Positions 42,301 through 51,601 of a stretch of 64,000 nt of DNA are shown in pieces. Made by a program: the position numbers and the translations under genes. This DNA comes from Termitomyces sp. T153. Lineage: Eukaryota; Basidiomycota; Agaricomycetes; Agaricales; Lyophyllaceae. The stretch is from contig JACKQL020000108.1 in NCBI GenBank assembly GCA_018296165.2, forward strand, positions 1-64,000, read 5' to 3'. The notes beneath the pieces are model-generated. The model saw only the letters and a program-made list of their open reading frames with translations, was not told the DNA's origin and did not search any database. Numbering within the stretch: position 1 is the stretch's first letter; every line of letters starts with the position of its first letter.

Positions 42301-44640
42301 GAGTACCTGGATTTGATCATTTTGCATGGAATAGCTGAGATGGACCCCATTAAAGTGACAGGTGTAGCAGAGTGGCCTGAGCCAAGGAACAAAAAGGAAG
42401 TTCAGGCCTTTCTTGGGTTTGTCAATTTCTATTGGAGGTTCATACAGAATTTCTCCCACCATGCATGACCCCTCTTCAACCTCACAGTTAAGGATACTGC
42501 ATGGCAATGGAAGCCCCCACAGCAAGCTGCCTTTGACACCCTCAAGCAATCTGTAACCTTAAAGCCAGTCCTCCTGTTCCCCAACAATGACTCTCCATTC
42601 CATGTGGAAGCAGATAGCTCAGACTTTGTTATAGGGGCAGTCCTCTCCCAGCAGTCAAAAGAGGATGGCAAATGGCATCCAGTAGCCTTCTACTCCAAGA
42701 GCCTTAATGCAGTGGAATGGAACTATGAGATTCATGACAAGGAGATGCTGGCAATTATTCTGTCCTTTGAAGAATGGTAGCATTTCCTCGAGAGTGCATG
42801 GCATAAGTTTGAAGTCTGGACAGACCATAAGAACCTGGAGTACTTCCATTCCACTAAGAAACTCAATTGACATCAAGCTCAGTGGTCTCTGTATCTGGCC
42901 AACTTTGACTTCTCACTGCACTACAAACTAGGATGGAGCATGGGCAAACTGGATGCACTGTCCAGGCAGGCTGACCATGGCACTGGAGTAGAGATAAAGA
43001 CAACATTGTCCTTCTCAAGCCAGAGCTCTTTGCCATCCATGCACTAGAAGAGATTGTGGCTCAAGGAGATGAGGCAAACATCCTTAGGGACCTTAGATAA
43101 GGAAACTGGGAGGGTGCACAGGAGGATGCAGTTGCCCAGGCTGCACAGGCCCTACAAGCTTGATGGGCAAGTGGAGTCAAGTCAGTGCATGCTAATGAAT
43201 GGAGTCTTTAGGATGGGCTGCTGACCTTCAGAGGACACATTTATGTGCCTAACATTTCAGAACTTTGCTGGCACATTGTAGAACAACATCATGACTCTCA
43301 AGTGGCTGGACATCCTGGAAGGTGGAATATGCTAGAGCTGGTATCCCAGAACTATTGGTGGCCACAAATCTCCCAATATGTAGACACCTACACTAGCACC
43401 TGCGACCTCTATCTCTGCACCAAACCTTGCCACCAAGCACCCATGGGCCAGCTCCACCCACTTTCTATTCCAGCTGCTTGCTGGAATATTGCATCAGTGG
43501 ATTTCATTGTAAAACTCCCAGATGCTTATGGGTACAATGCTATGATGGTAATGGTGGACCTCTATGGCAAATGGGCTCACTTCATACCTACCCACACCAC
43601 ATGCTCTGCCTTGAAAGCAGCCAGCCTATACCAGAAGGATGTCTGGAAACTCCATGGTCTGTCAGATGGGTATGTCTCAGACCAAGAACCTCAGTTTGTA
43701 GCAGAATTCACTTGAGAACTGTATTGCCTGCTAGGCATAAAGCTCCATACCACCACAGCCTATCATCCTCTGTCTGACAGGCAGACAGAACATGTTAACC
43801 AGAAACTGAAACAGTATCTCCACCTGTTTTGTAATGAGAGGCAGGATGACTGGGATGAGCTGCTGTCAGATGCAGAATTCCAATACAACAACCATATTCA
43901 CTCTTCCACACAGATGACTCCATTCTTCCTGGATACTGGCAGGCACCCTCACATGGGATTTGAACTTCAGGCATGCTCCTCAGAAAATGACTCTGTCAAC
44001 AAGTTTGTGAATCAGATGAGGAGAGCACAGGAGGAGGCAAAAGCTGCATTGGTGAAGACCAAGGAAGACATAGCATGGTACTATGATCACAGACAGATAC
44101 CTGCTCCAGTTTACAAGCCAAGGAACTGTGTGTACTTGGATAGCTCAGACATTAAGACAACAAAACCATCTCTGAAGCTGTCACATCATCATCTGGGCCC
44201 TTTCATAGTGGAGAAGAAGATAGGGCCTTTGGCATACCAACTTAAACTCCCAGCAGGCCTCTGCCAACTGCATCCAGTCTTTAATGTGGTCAAGTTGTTT
44301 CCAGCTCTAGAGGATCTAATCCCAGGCTGTTGCCCTAAGCCACTCTCACTACCAGTCCTGGTCAATGATGAGGAGTATGAGGTGGGGGAAATCTTGGACA
44401 GCAGGGTATTCCAAGGGAAGTTGTAGTTCAAGGTGAAATGGAAGGGATATGGCATCAAGAACATCTCTTGGGAACTACAGGCTAATGTTCATGCATCAGG
44501 CTTGGTCCAGGACTTCTACTGTAGGCATCCCAATGCCCCAAAAGCTATTTGAGGCATCTACCCTATTTCACCAGCTGACCAGGCAATTCATGACTTCTTC
44601 TATCCAGTGTGTCAAGGCACCACATCCTAGAGGGGGGGTG
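39336..44640 (+). pseudogene. gag-pol of gypsy B, multiple stops
   Basis: Gag frame opens at ATG 39336 (TQPTPPAPPPDASSPQD) and is interrupted by TAG soon after. The protease box reads DSVATG where element A keeps DSGATG. The RT reads [44 protein letters not shown] and YLDNILIY, with a TGA just before GAHYFTKLD exactly as in element A. The integrase core has VDFIVKLPDAYGYNAMM, SDQEPQFVAEFT followed by TGA, and QTEHVNQ. The chromodomain is split by a TAG after VFQGKL. Cannot yield a working polyprotein. Confidence 0.85.
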
Positions 44641-44641
44641 A

Positions 44642-45082
44642 TGTCAGGGGACATCTCACTTGTTTCCCCTTCTCCTTTTCCAGTTCTTGTCAGATTTGCT
44701 CCATTATAGTTTTCCTTTATTCTCCTTCCTTTTCCCTATCTATTGGTCCTAGTTTCAGCCCTCAGGCTACACTGGTTCTCTGTCAATAATCCAGACAAGT
44801 ATGGCCCCTTTGATACTGCCACTGGCTTATGTAACTGCTGACCAATTGCTGACACATCACTTGTGTCTTTTTTCTCTGTCATACTGTACAGTTGTTTCTC
44901 ACACTTCTGAAGCCTCTGAAGCATCACATCTGGCCTAGAGAATCCCCAGACTTGTTCTCTTTGGATTTCCCTTTGCCAGGTGAGTAGTTATCTCAGTAGA
45001 CACTGTACAGTACTGAATAGACTTTGGATTTCCCTTTGCTAGCTGTGTGATTGAGCCACATTCTCCAGAGGTCACCCTTACA
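44642..45082 (+). repeat. 3' LTR of gypsy B
   Basis: A 441-bp LTR, TGTCAGGGGACATC to CACCCTTACA, preceded by a purine-rich tract (AGAGGGGGGGTGA, 44629-44641). Its outer end abuts AGTTG. Confidence 0.88.
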
Positions 45083-45142
45083 AGTTGTCTGTCAGTTGAT
45101 TTTATAGAGACAAGTATGATGTGAGCTCACTAATTTTTAACA

Positions 45143-48100
45143 CTACTGTTGAGCCTTTGAAACTTGTTGCTCAAAGGCCTCTGTTTGTGGGAGCTCTCCA
45201 GCTTCTCTAAATGCTGAAACAAGGTTTTTCATGACTCCAGTACTATCAGGTTGACTGCTGCAAAATACTTTTGTCCTAGCCTTTAGGAGCTGCTGCTGAA
45301 AGTCCTCTGCTTGTTCCAGCTTTTTAGCTTCTATTAATGTTGTAGCAAGGTTTCCAATAGCTTTGAGGGTTTCAGGATGACTTCTTCCAAATGCTTCTGT
45401 CCTAGCCTTCAAGACTTGCTGCTGAAGGTGCTCTGCTTCCTGCAGCTTTCTAGCATCTCTCAATATTGTAGCAAGGTTTCCCATACATTTGATAGTGTTA
45501 GGATGACAGCTGCCAAATGCTTTTGTCTGGGCCTCTAAAGCCTGCTGCCCAAGCTGCTCTGCTTCTGGTAACTTTCCAGCCTTCTTCAATATTTTAGCAA
45601 GATTTCCAATAGCCCAGATAGTTGCAGGATAAATGCTACCAAATGTTTCAGTCTGAACCTTCAAAGCTTGCTGCCCAAACTGCTCTGCTTCTGGTAGCTT
45701 TCCAGCCTTCTTTAATATTTTAGCAAGATTTCCCATTGCAGAGATAGTCAAGGGATGACTGCTGCTAAATGTTTCTATACAAGCCTTCAATGCTTTCTGG
45801 CCAGACTGCTCTGCTTCTAGTAGCTTTCCAGCCTTCTTCAATATTTTAGCAAGATTTCCCATTGCAAAGATGGTCCAAGGATGACTGCTACCAAAAGCTT
45901 CTCCACAAGTCTTCAAAGCTTGCTGCCCAAGCTGCTCTGCTTCTAGTAGCTTTTCAGCCTCCATTAAGATTGCAGCAAGATTTCCCATTGCAGAGATAGT
46001 CAAGGGATGACTGCTGCCAAATGTTTCTGTGCAAGCCTTCAATGCTTGCTGGCCAGACTGCTCTGCTTCTGGTAGCTTTCCAGCCTTCTTCAATATTCTA
46101 GCAAGATTCTCCATTGCAGAGATAGTCAAGGGATGACTGCTGCCAAATGTTTCTGTGCAAGCCTTCAATGCTTGCTGGCCAGACTGCTCTGCTTCTTGTA
46201 GCTTTCCAGCCTTCTTCAATATTTTAGCAAGATTTCCCATTGCAAAAATGGTCCAAGGATGCCTGCTGCTAAATGTTTCTGTGCAAGCCTTCAATGCTTG
46301 CTGGCCAGACTGCTCTGCTTCTGGTAGCTTTCCAGCCTTCTTCAATATTCTAGCAAGATTCTCCATTGCAGAGATAGTCAAGGGATGACTGCTGCCAAAT
46401 GTTTCTGTGCAAGCCTTCAATGCTTGCTGGCCAGACTGCTCTGCTTCTTGTAGCTTTCCAGCCTTCTTCAATATTTTAGCAAGATTTCCCATTGCAAAAA
46501 TGGTCCAAGGATGCCTGCTGCTAAATATTTCTGTGCAAGCCTTCAATGCTTGCTGGCCAGACTGTTCTGCTTCTGTTAGCTTTCCAGCCTTCTTCAATAT
46601 TGTGGCAAGGTTTCCCATTGCAGAGATTGTCTCAGGGTGAATGCTGCCAAAAGCTTCTCCACAAGTCTTCAAAGCTTGCTGCCCAAGCTGCTCTGCTTCT
46701 GGTAGCTTTTCAGCCTCCATCAAGACTGTAGCAAGCTTTTCCATTGCAGAGATAGTCAAGGGATGAATGCTGCCAAACACTTCTCCACAAGTCTTCAAAG
46801 CTTGCTGCCCAAGCTGCTCTGCTTCTGGTAGCTTTTCAGCCTCCATCAAAATTGTGGCAAGATTTCCCATTGCAGAGATAGTCAAGGGATGACTGCTGCC
46901 AAATGTTTCTGTGCAAGCCTTCAATGCTTGCTGGCCAGACTGCTCTGCTTCTTGTAGCTTTCCAGCCTTCTTCAATATTTTAGCAAGATTTCCCATTGCA
47001 AAAATGGTCCAAGGATGCCTGCTGCTAAATATTTCTGTGCAAGCCTTCAATGCTTGCTGGCCAGACTGCTCTGCTACTGTTAGCTTTCCAGCCTTCTTCA
47101 ATATTGTAGCAAGGTTTTCCATGGCAGAGATTGTCCCAGGGTGAATCCTGCCAAAAGCTTCTCTCCAAGTCTTCAAAGCTTGCTGCCCAAGCTGCTCTGC
47201 TTCTAGTAGCTTTTCAGCCTCCATTAAGATTGCAGCAAGATTTCCCATTGCAGAGATAGTCAAGGGATGACTGCTGCCAAATGTTTCTGTGCAAGCCTTC
47301 AATGCTTGCTGGCCAGACTGCTCTGCTTCTGTTAGCTTGCCAGCCTTCTTCAATATTCTAGCAAGACTTCCAATAGCCCACATAGTTGCAGGATGAATGC
47401 TACCAAATGTTTCAGTCTGAGCCTTCAAAGCTTGCTGCCCAAACTGCTCTGCTTTTGGGAGCTTTCCAGCCTTTTTTAATATTGTAGCAAGATTTCCCAT
47501 TGCAAAGATAGCCCAAGGATGACTGCTGCCAAAGGTGTCTGTAAAAGCCTGCAATGCTTGTCGCCCAGACTGCTCTGCTTCTGTTAGCTTGCCAGCCTTT
47601 GCCAATATTGTAGCAAGGTTTTCCATGGCAGAGATTGTTCCAGGGTGAATCCTGCCAAAAGCTTCTCTCCAAGTCTTCAAAGCTTGCTGCCCAAGCTGCT
47701 CTGCTTCTGTCAGCTTCCCAGCCTCCATCAATATTGTAGCAAGATTTCCCATGGCAGAGATGGTAAGAGCATGACTGCTGCCAAAGGTTTCTGTAAAAGC
47801 CTGCAATGCTTGCCAGCCAGACTGCTCTGCTTCTGTTAGCTTTCCAGCCTTCTTCAATATTGTAGCAAGATTTTCCATGGCAGAGATTGTCCCAGGGTGA
47901 ATCCTGCCAAAAGCTTCTCTCCAAGTCTTCAAAGCTTGCTGCCCAAGCTGCTCTGCTTCTAGTAGCTTTTCAGCCTCCATTAAGATTGCAGCAAGATTTC
48001 CCATTGCAGAGATAGTCAAGGGATGACTGCTACCAAATGTTTCTGTGCAAGCCTTCAATGCTTGCTGGCCAAACTGCTCTGCTTCTAGTAGCTTTCCAGC

Positions 48101-48940
48101 CTTCTTCAATATTTTAGCAAGATTTTCCATTGCAAAGATGGTCCAAGGATGACTGTCACCAAATGCCTCTGTCCAGGCCTTCACAGCTTGCTGACCAAGC
48201 TGCTCTGCTTCTGGTAGCTTTCCAGTATCCATCAAGATTGTAGCAAGGTTTCCCATTGCAGAGATAGTCTGAGGATGGCTGCTGCCAAATGTTTGTGTGC
48301 AAGCCTGCAATGCTTGCTGCCTAAACTGCTTTGCTTCTGTTAGCTTTCCAGCCTTTTTTAATATTGCAGCAAGATTTCCCATAACAGAGATGGTCTGAGG
48401 ATGACTACTGCCAAATGCTTCTGTACAAGCCTTCAATGCTTGTTGCCCAGACTGCTCTGCTTCTCTCAGCTTTTCACCCTCCATCAATATTATAGCAAGG
48501 TTACTCATAGCTCTGATGGCTCCTGTATGGCTGTTGCCTGGGGCTTCTATCTGATTCTCCATGACTTGCTGGCCAGAGCCCTCAGCTCCTTGCATCTTTC
48601 CAACTTTCTTCAATATGCAATTGATAGTTGCCTTGGTCCTGATTTTCATTATTAGAGCAAGGTTTACCTTGGGCCTTACAATCCCAGGATGGCTGCTGCC
48701 AAATGCTTCTCTCTCAGCCTTCAGAACTTGCTTTCCAAGGTGTTCTGCTTCTTGCCCCTTTCTAGCATCACTTAATATCATAGCTAGTCTTTCCATACTT
48801 CTTATAGTTTCAGGATGACTGCTGCCAAATGCTTCTATCTTAGCATTCAAGGCTTTCTGCTCAAAGTCCTCTGCCTCTTGCAGTTTTCCACACTTCATTA
48901 ATGTTTCAGCAAGGTTTTCCATCTCCATAATGGTGTTCAA
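45143..48940 (-). CDS. TPR array: thirty ~42-residue repeats with high internal identity
   Basis: The ATG at 48940 opens 1,265 residues with no stop, in the same frame as the upstream NB-ARC part. I divide it into 30 units ending ..FGSSHP. The common pattern is TISAMGNLAKIL, KKAGKLPEAEQ, GQQALKACTETFG. This is the kinesin-light-chain-like TPR class (TPR_10/TPR_12). Units 1-3 and 28-30 are more diverged; unit 3 has an insertion. Central units are nearly identical: the units beginning near 47000, 46500 and 46250 (WTIFAMGNLAKILKKAGKLQ) are identical at protein level, and neighbouring units repeat as an 84-residue pair. Differences cluster at a few sites (the first residue of the unit; S/F before AM; C/W/F after KA or KT; SS/RI/SI before HP), as in recognition surfaces under concerted evolution. 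Confidence 0.85.
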   Translation of the reverse strand: MNTIMEMENLAETLMKCGKLQEAEDFEQKALNAKIEAFGSSHPETIRSMERLAMILSDARKGQEAEHLGKQVLKAEREAFGSSHPGIVRPKVNLALIMKIRTKATINCILKKVGKMQGAEGSGQQVMENQIEAPGNSHTGAIRAMSNLAIILMEGEKLREAEQSGQQALKACTEAFGSSHPQTISVMGNLAAILKKAGKLTEAKQFRQQALQACTQTFGSSHPQTISAMGNLATILMDTGKLPEAEQLGQQAVKAWTEAFGDSHPWTIFAMENLAKILKKAGKLLEAEQFGQQALKACTETFGSSHPLTISAMGNLAAILMEAEKLLEAEQLGQQALKTWREAFGRIHPGTISAMENLATILKKAGKLTEAEQSGWQALQAFTETFGSSHALTISAMGNLATILMEAGKLTEAEQLGQQALKTWREAFGRIHPGTISAMENLATILAKAGKLTEAEQSGRQALQAFTDTFGSSHPWAIFAMGNLATILKKAGKLPKAEQFGQQALKAQTETFGSIHPATMWAIGSLARILKKAGKLTEAEQSGQQALKACTETFGSSHPLTISAMGNLAAILMEAEKLLEAEQLGQQALKTWREAFGRIHPGTISAMENLATILKKAGKLTVAEQSGQQALKACTEIFSSRHPWTIFAMGNLAKILKKAGKLQEAEQSGQQALKACTETFGSSHPLTISAMGNLATILMEAEKLPEAEQLGQQALKTCGEVFGSIHPLTISAMEKLATVLMEAEKLPEAEQLGQQALKTCGEAFGSIHPETISAMGNLATILKKAGKLTEAEQSGQQALKACTEIFSSRHPWTIFAMGNLAKILKKAGKLQEAEQSGQQALKACTETFGSSHPLTISAMENLARILKKAGKLPEAEQSGQQALKACTETFSSRHPWTIFAMGNLAKILKKAGKLQEAEQSGQQALKACTETFGSSHPLTISAMENLARILKKAGKLPEAEQSGQQALKACTETFGSSHPLTISAMGNLAAILMEAEKLLEAEQLGQQALKTCGEAFGSSHPWTIFAMGNLAKILKKAGKLLEAEQSGQKALKACIETFSSSHPLTISAMGNLAKILKKAGKLPEAEQFGQQALKVQTETFGSIYPATIWAIGNLAKILKKAGKLPEAEQLGQQALEAQTKAFGSCHPNTIKCMGNLATILRDARKLQEAEHLQQQVLKARTEAFGRSHPETLKAIGNLATTLIEAKKLEQAEDFQQQLLKARTKVFCSSQPDSTGVMKNLVSAFREAGELPQTEAFEQQVSKAQQ

Positions 48941-49006
48941 ATGGCTTTCTTTAAAGTCTCTTATATGAATTTGAAGAATTTGTCTTTGAAGTAACTCTAC
49001 TTCATT

Positions 49007-51601
49007 CTACATGTAAGCATTTTCAAATATTTCTCTCATAGCAAGTGTTCTCTTTATGTTAATCACATCCTCAGTCAACAGCTTCAGTAGTTCTTGTAAA
49101 TGAGCCACCCATTGTATTGCATCATAGTAATGACTTCCTCCTTTGTTTATATAGTAAAATATTTGCTGTGCATATATTTGTGCCTTGATTTGTTTTTCTG
49201 CTGACAATGATTTGTATGACCATAAATGAACAAGAGGGTGAATGTTTAGTAATGCACTATCTTTTCCATTTATTTCCACTAAGGAATATGATCGGAGAGT
49301 AACAAGTGCCTCCTCTAAACTACCATCATTCCAGTTTCCATCTTCATCTACAAACAACTCTAAAGCTTCCTTTATTTCCACATCGTCAGATTCAAAATAT
49401 TGAGTCAAAGCATTCCATGCTCTCTTAAAGATTTCTACAGGAACTTTTGCATAGTGTAATACACTACACAACATCAGTACCTGCTTTGCTTTTCTATCCA
49501 GCTTTTGATAACTAAGATCCCATGTAGCAAATACAGAGAGTGCATAGCTATCCATATTGTATGTCCTGACTTGTCCAAGATATTTTGGCTTGTTTTGCTT
49601 GTAATTCTCCAAATACTGATCAAATTTCACATGTTTATTATAGTTTAGATAGCCACCTGTCTGGACAATAGCCAAAGCTAGACAACCTAATTCTTGAACA
49701 AGCTCCTTTGCAACAGTGTGCTCACTTGCTGATAAATTTGATCTGTGGCTAGCCTTCAATAAAATAGACAATGAATCTTCAACTGTCATGTTCCCAACTT
49801 TATAGCAGTGTTCATGTCCATATCTTGTGCATGCTTCATTCCGACTTGTTATGAGAATATTCCCATGACTACAAACAGGAAAGAACTGCCACAAGTCCAG
49901 ATCAGGGTCATCAGCATTGTCAAATATCATCAGCCACTCTGTTTGATAACAGAACCACACAAGGGCAGCAGCAGAGGTAGCTTCTATCAGGTGAGCCTTG
50001 TGAGCAACCTGCACTAGGAATTGTTCAATTGATTCTTTTGAGCTGGCATCAATCATATAAATGGATGAAAATCTTATTTAATGAGTTTCAATAATATCTT
50101 TGTTAAGCATTCAATTGCCATACCTGTTTTTGAAAATGTAACAGAATTGCAAAACAATTTGTGTCTTGCCAGCTCCACCTAAGCCATAGAGAACAAACCG
50201 ATGCTGGTGGTCAAGTTCCAATAGAAATGAATCATGTACAAGGTATTGTTCAAGCTGAGATAATATATCTTCTCTGCCTGTAAACAACAAAGATGGTGCA
50301 GGAACAATAGGAAGGAGCCTTTGCACAGACATCTCTTGTTTAGGAGTACTTGGTAGTATAGTTCCAGCTAATAGATTATAAGCAATGTTTCAATTTCAGG
50401 AAGAGAAAATTTCTACTTAGCAGACTAAGAGTAATCTTCTGAGGACTCTTATGCAAGCATTCCACAATGGAATCCACTTTCTGTGTAATTTCTGCCTTGT
50501 GCAGATAACTTACAGAATGTGATTTTATCTCCCCTAATTTGTTCCAGTCATCCAGAGCCATCTTCTGAAGTCCCTGATCAACATTCAGCCTATAGAAAAT
50601 GCCAGGCACATTCTTATATTGCTTGACCAGAGTTTCAACAGAAGTTTCACAGCTGGTAGATATATCAAACAGAACCTTCATGAATTCTGATGTGAATGAG
50701 TTGGTAGAAACCCATGAAACACAGCCAGGATGTCCTGCTCCTATGCTCACAATGCATGCAACTGGTTGAGAGGCACCAAGCACTAATTCTGCCTCTTCAA
50801 GAACAAACCTAGTTGGGTTGTTGTACCCAAGATGGGCACCAATAAATTCCTCATCCATCCCTCCAGAGCCAATGGACACAGCTTTGAAGAATCCAGGACT
50901 AGCAGTGGTGGCACGAGCAGCTTCCACCACAGTGCAATTATATCCTTGATTTGCTCTTACTTCATATGACCTAAAATGGCGGGGAGTCATATTAGCAGAG
51001 GGAAGAGCTGTTACAAAACTTCAATAATTTTAGCACCAGCATAGGTCTACTGACAAAAATATTCTCAAATACCTTCTGCAGAAAGGATTCTTCTCCTGCA
51101 TCAAGACATCTGCTGGAAGCTCAGCAGACTGCAAGATATCTTCCATTGCAGAAACAAAGGTGGAAGCCTTGAACCTTTCTGCCGTGCCGAACATCTTTAT
51201 GTCCGAGTAGACTTTCTTACTGAAGTCAACATATTTCTTGATTGCCAAGTCAATAGGCATGCGAAGTCGTCCAAGCATCAGTGCAATGACACTGGCAAAT
51301 GGTGAATGCCTGATTGAATGTATAATAGCTTGGGGGTACATACCCGCCTGTTCCAACACCACCAATTATATCAAAGTAGTCACAGGGCTTGGGCAGAGAT
51401 GTAGCCTGCTTCAAGTGCTTAAGCCGGTACATGATTTCTTCAATAATAACGAGCTCAGACATTCCACGGATACCGCCGTCATCTAGAGACCAATCCAAGA
51501 CTACTGTGAGGAACTGTCATGATTGCTGTACAGAAAAACAACATACCTAAGGCTAGAAGCCTCAGTCCACGTTGGATCTCGTTAGTATTGGCGCTTTCCA
51601 T
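49007..51601 (-). CDS. Patatin-like/NB-ARC part of the NLR-like gene, ends at TAG
   Basis: If the TAG is real and not read through, this part gives a 774-residue protein (exons 51601-51547, 51482-51344, 51291-51073, 51018-50417, 50367-50124, 50072-49007). It has an effector-like patatin domain and the nucleotide-binding switch but no sensor repeats. Start choice: ATG 51601 gives MESANTNEIQRGLRLLALDD, where RGLRLLALD is the normal start of patatin domains. The three glycines of DGGGIRG are altered at one place (DDGGIRG). After NB-ARC the sequence keeps a winged-helix-like part (QVLMLCSVLHYAKVPVEIF) and SYSLVEINGKD, then ends FENAYM. Truncated NLRs can act as regulators, but that is speculation. 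Confidence 0.7.

Larger units (their letters stand above)
38780..45082 (+). mobile_element. Ty3/gypsy chromovirus B, full length with TSD AGTTG
   Basis: LTRs of about 440 bp (38780-39219 and 44642-45082, TGTTAGG/TGTCAGG...CCTTACA), flanked by the perfect target duplication AGTTG (38775-38779 and 45083-45087). Internal order: gag with zinc knuckle CQCCGKAGHFACYC (about 40425), protease DSVATGLFLD (about 40970), RT (41850-42240), RNase H (about 42600-42950), integrase (43245-43930) and chromodomain EYEVGEILDS (about 44375) with KGYGIKNISWELQ. It is about 6.3 kb. Many stops and almost no CpG make it inactive. It lies 56 bp from the stop codon of the NLR-like gene. Confidence 0.93.
45143..51601 (-). 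pseudogene. NLR-like gene: patatin-like, NB-ARC, 30 TPRs, interrupted by one TAG
   Basis: Six exons (51601-51547, 51482-51344, 51291-51073, 51018-50417, 50367-50124, 50072-45143) hold one frame of 2,063 codons, broken only by TAG at 49009-49007 (codon 775). Residues 1-330: patatin-like domain with LDDGGIRG, then GVGTGG where the nucleophile GTSTGG is expected, and FIGAHLGYNNP where the Asp box is expected, so it is probably non-catalytic. About 395-470: FTGRED and the Walker A box YGLGGAGKTQ. About 470-700: NB-ARC with WLMIFDNADDPDLD (Walker B), ILITSRN and LALAIVQTGGYL. After the TAG: thirty ~42-residue TPRs (next two entries). Such proteins are STAND-type immune or allorecognition receptors in fungi. 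The single stop may be a recent null allele, readthrough, or an assembly error. The body has almost no CpG; the first ~600 bp keep it. Confidence 0.85.

Noticed and set aside
46155..47144. Several 60-77-codon plus-strand frames repeated in the TPR region (MQAFNACWPDCSAS...)
   Set aside because: Antisense shadows of the near-identical TPR units.
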